From Bacillota bacterium (GTDB taxonomy: Bacteria > Bacillota > UBA4882 > UBA8346), in contig JAEXDA010000052.1 in assembly GCA_023401925.1 (NCBI GenBank), positions 16,074 through 80,073 of the forward strand: 64,000 nt of DNA, in the 5' to 3' direction. A model generated the notes under the pieces. The model ran no database searches, was not told where the DNA came from, and was given only the letters and a program-made list of their open reading frames with translations. Both the position numbers and the translations under genes were made by a program. Shown one piece after another: positions 62,530-64,000 of this stretch. Each line of letters starts with the position of its first letter. The first letter of the stretch is position 1.

Positions 62530-62920
62530 GGATTTTAATTTCCTTGTGCTGTCGCTGATATAAGGATCATGAGAAAAATTAAGAGAAGAGTTGGAAGTGG
62601 GACGATGTGACATAGAATAATATTAAATCTTTTGCAGATCCAGTTAGACATGGGGGTACGCGATTTATTTCAGGTGAAGAATATAAAAGATTAGTTGATT
62701 TAACGGCAAATAGTTGACAAGTTATCATTTACGTAAGTAATTGTTATCATAATCTCTGACATGATTGTTCCCGAAGCAAATATAACATTTTTAAATTCAT
62801 AAAACTACCAGCATTGATTTTAAATCCGTCCCATCCGTCTAATCCGTGAAATCCTGGTTCAGACAGTGTTTTAGGCAACATGGATACTACATTTTTCCAA
62901 TGGTCTTTACTAAGCTTCCG
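62530..62920. other. Non-coding stretch with a dispersed repeat motif
   Basis: No gene is evident. At 62824-62865 lies a CCGTCCCATCCGTCTAATCC-type motif continuing GTGAAATCCTGGTTCAGAC, a short sequence I recall recurring in unrelated environmental bacteria. The rest is AT-rich. Confidence 0.4.
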
Positions 62921-63148
62921 CTATTTTCTTTTTTCCGTCCTTCCCACCAAATAATCGATACTGACCTTAAAAAAATCAGCAAACTCAATCAATGTATCTA
63001 TTTTTGGCTCTCTCGTCCCGGTTTCATAACGGCTAATCGTTGCTTTTTTGGTTTTAAATATCGCTGCCAATTTTTCTTGGGTTAACCCGGTTTCTTCCCG
63101 TAAAAGTATCATTCTTTCTCCTAAAAGATTTTTCTTGTTCTCTGTCAT
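62921..63148 (-). CDS. Xre-family repressor
   Basis: A 75-residue single-domain Cro/CI-type regulator: LGERMILLREETGLTQEKLAAIFKTKKATISRYETGTREPKIDTLIEFADFFKVSIDYLVG. It has an AGGAGG site before the ATG. It faces a promoter with an inverted-repeat operator 70 to 95 bases from its start and probably represses the gene at 63401 and itself. Confidence 0.92.
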   Translation of the reverse strand: MTENKKNLLGERMILLREETGLTQEKLAAIFKTKKATISRYETGTREPKIDTLIEFADFFKVSIDYLVGRTEKRK

Positions 63149-63180
63149 GAAGTTTTCCTCCTGAAAATTCTAAATTGTTC

Positions 63181-63210
63181 TTGACAGTTACCATTTTGTC
63201 GACTTATAAT
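63181..63210 (+). promoter_or_regulatory. Near-consensus promoter
   Basis: TTGACA (63181-63186) and TATAAT (63205-63210), both perfect, with an 18-base spacer, directed toward 63401. Confidence 0.85.
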
Positions 63211-63220
63211 AAAAGCAGAA

Positions 63221-63243
63221 AAAGTTTCCGAAAAGGAAACTTT
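63221..63243. promoter_or_regulatory. Xre operator-like inverted repeat
   Basis: AAAGTTTCC and GGAAACTTT with a 5-base centre, starting about 11 bases after the -10 box, where a bound repressor would block transcription. Confidence 0.65.
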
Positions 63244-63400
63244 ATAAACTGAATTATTCTTGAAATGTGTATATTTAATTTATTTTATCAGACTTCATGA
63301 CAAGCTACAAGTAATCAACTTATCATAATTACAAAGATATTCGTCAATTTACCCTTTTCTCTTTAAACTTTTAGCTTTATAAAATAAGGAGGTCCTCCAC

Positions 63401-63709
63401 ATGCTCGACTCTACCAGCGGTGGCATTTATCAATTCATCTTCGAGCGCTTAATCCAGATTCACGACGAGATCGTCTTCCATGACCCGGAATACCGGAAAC
63501 TCGGGGAAGAGCCGCAACAAATCATGAAACAATTGAATGAAGAGTTAACTCCGGCAGGTCAAGAAAGATTGGATCGCTTCGATTGCTCCCGGACGGAACA
63601 GATGAACCGCCAGGATGAGTTGATATACAGCCAGGCATTGATGGACGGGATTTTGTTTGGTTACTGGGTAGCCTTGGTTGGGCGGGGAGTGGAGAAGATC
63701 AAAGTGTGA
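63401..63709 (+). CDS. Small helical protein (DUF6809-like)
   Basis: A 102-residue soluble protein, mostly helical, with a HDPEYRKLGEEPQQIMKQLNEEL segment and a glycine-containing C-terminal helix (ALMDGILFGYWVALVG). It resembles the DUF6809 family of clostridia, often near Xre regulators; the function is unknown. AAGGAGG precedes the ATG, and a strong promoter with operator lies about 190 bases upstream. Confidence 0.7.
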   Translation: MLDSTSGGIYQFIFERLIQIHDEIVFHDPEYRKLGEEPQQIMKQLNEELTPAGQERLDRFDCSRTEQMNRQDELIYSQALMDGILFGYWVALVGRGVEKIKV

Positions 63710-64000
63710 TCGACTCACCCCATCAGCGACCTAGTCGGCATGAGTTAATTAGCTGCCATGCCCCTCTCTTTGACTGCTAGCCCAATATGAACGTGAAAGA
63801 GAGGGGCAGGTCGAATGATGCAGCACATAGCGATATTTTAAATTGGGCAGATTGAAAATTTTGTTTTAAACCAAACCCCGGAAGAACTGTTATCCGGGGC
63901 TTGGTCGTATACCCAGTTGCACTGGGTATAACATCATAAAAAATTGGGGTGATTGAATGGACTTGCTAAAGTGTTTTTGCCTTTAGATGATGATTTCCAC
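63710..64000. other. Hairpin-rich 3' end of the window
   Basis: Three inverted repeats follow one another: 63759-63771 with 63796-63808 (13 bp, perfect), CCCCGGA/TCCGGGG at 63876-63899, and TATACCCAGT/ACTGGGTATA at 63908-63930 with a 3-base loop. A ribosome site TTGGGGTGA and ATG at 63957 open only an 8-codon frame before a stop, so no gene is called. Confidence 0.5.

Noticed and set aside
57927..64000. Intact anti-phage defence island
   Set aside because: Only fragments and regulators are present; no complete defence gene can be read.
63957..64000. Gene starting at 63957
   Set aside because: The frame stops after 8 codons; a gene may exist beyond the window but cannot be supported here.

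Overview
The window reads as a chromosomal segment of an anaerobic, spore-forming, fermentative Bacillota. The sporulation genes (PdaB-type deacetylase, YunB), single-chain PurL, B12-dependent ribonucleotide reductase, clade-III phosphofructokinase, paired NADH/ferredoxin oxidoreductase subunits and secreted plant-polysaccharide hydrolases all fit. A Hydrogenispora-like or related clostridial lineage is my inference; nothing in the window names the species. Most genes have strong AGGAGG-type ribosome binding sites, and several use GTG or TTG starts.

Layout. 1-8.8 kb is a housekeeping block on the plus strand: HU (3' end), pdaB, lepB, an ABC-F protein, lon and mutS2. 9.1-21.9 kb is a carbohydrate-use region: an Fe-S aldo/keto reductase, a secreted GH5-CBM2 endoglucanase, a GH78 alpha-L-rhamnosidase-type enzyme, a binding-protein ABC sugar importer, and a YesM/YesN-type two-component system. 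22.1-40.8 kb is mixed core metabolism: a class A PBP, yunB, an HD hydrolase, an M20 peptidase, PAP2, rfaE2-like, pfk, luxS-mtnN, HAD and Nudix enzymes, an epimerase-like SDR, a LysR regulator, and purL. 41.4-45 kb holds a SPOR protein and an NuoE/NuoF-type pair with no catalytic partner beside it.

45.5-54.7 kb is the most interesting intact unit. A DeoR regulator is followed by an RbsB/LsrB-type binding protein, a double ATPase, two permeases, an M42-type metallohydrolase, an FGGY kinase and a BtpA/SgcQ protein. It resembles the poorly understood enterobacterial sgc locus (SgcR, SgcX, SgcQ), but with an ABC importer plus kinase where sgc has a PTS. 55.3-57.7 kb is nrdJ, preceded by NrdR-box-like sites.

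57.7-64 kb is an accessory scrapyard: a truncated integrase, remnants of large genes, a TetR/quinone-reductase pair with matching operator sites, a decayed partial copy of that reductase, a c-di-GMP-I riboswitch with terminator but no intact gene behind it, a cluster of four tRNA 3' portions on the minus strand, and an Xre repressor facing a small DUF6809-like gene across a near-consensus promoter and operator. Short inverted-repeat elements at 12.2 kb, 45.1 kb, 55.1 kb and elsewhere suggest past activity of small mobile repeats.
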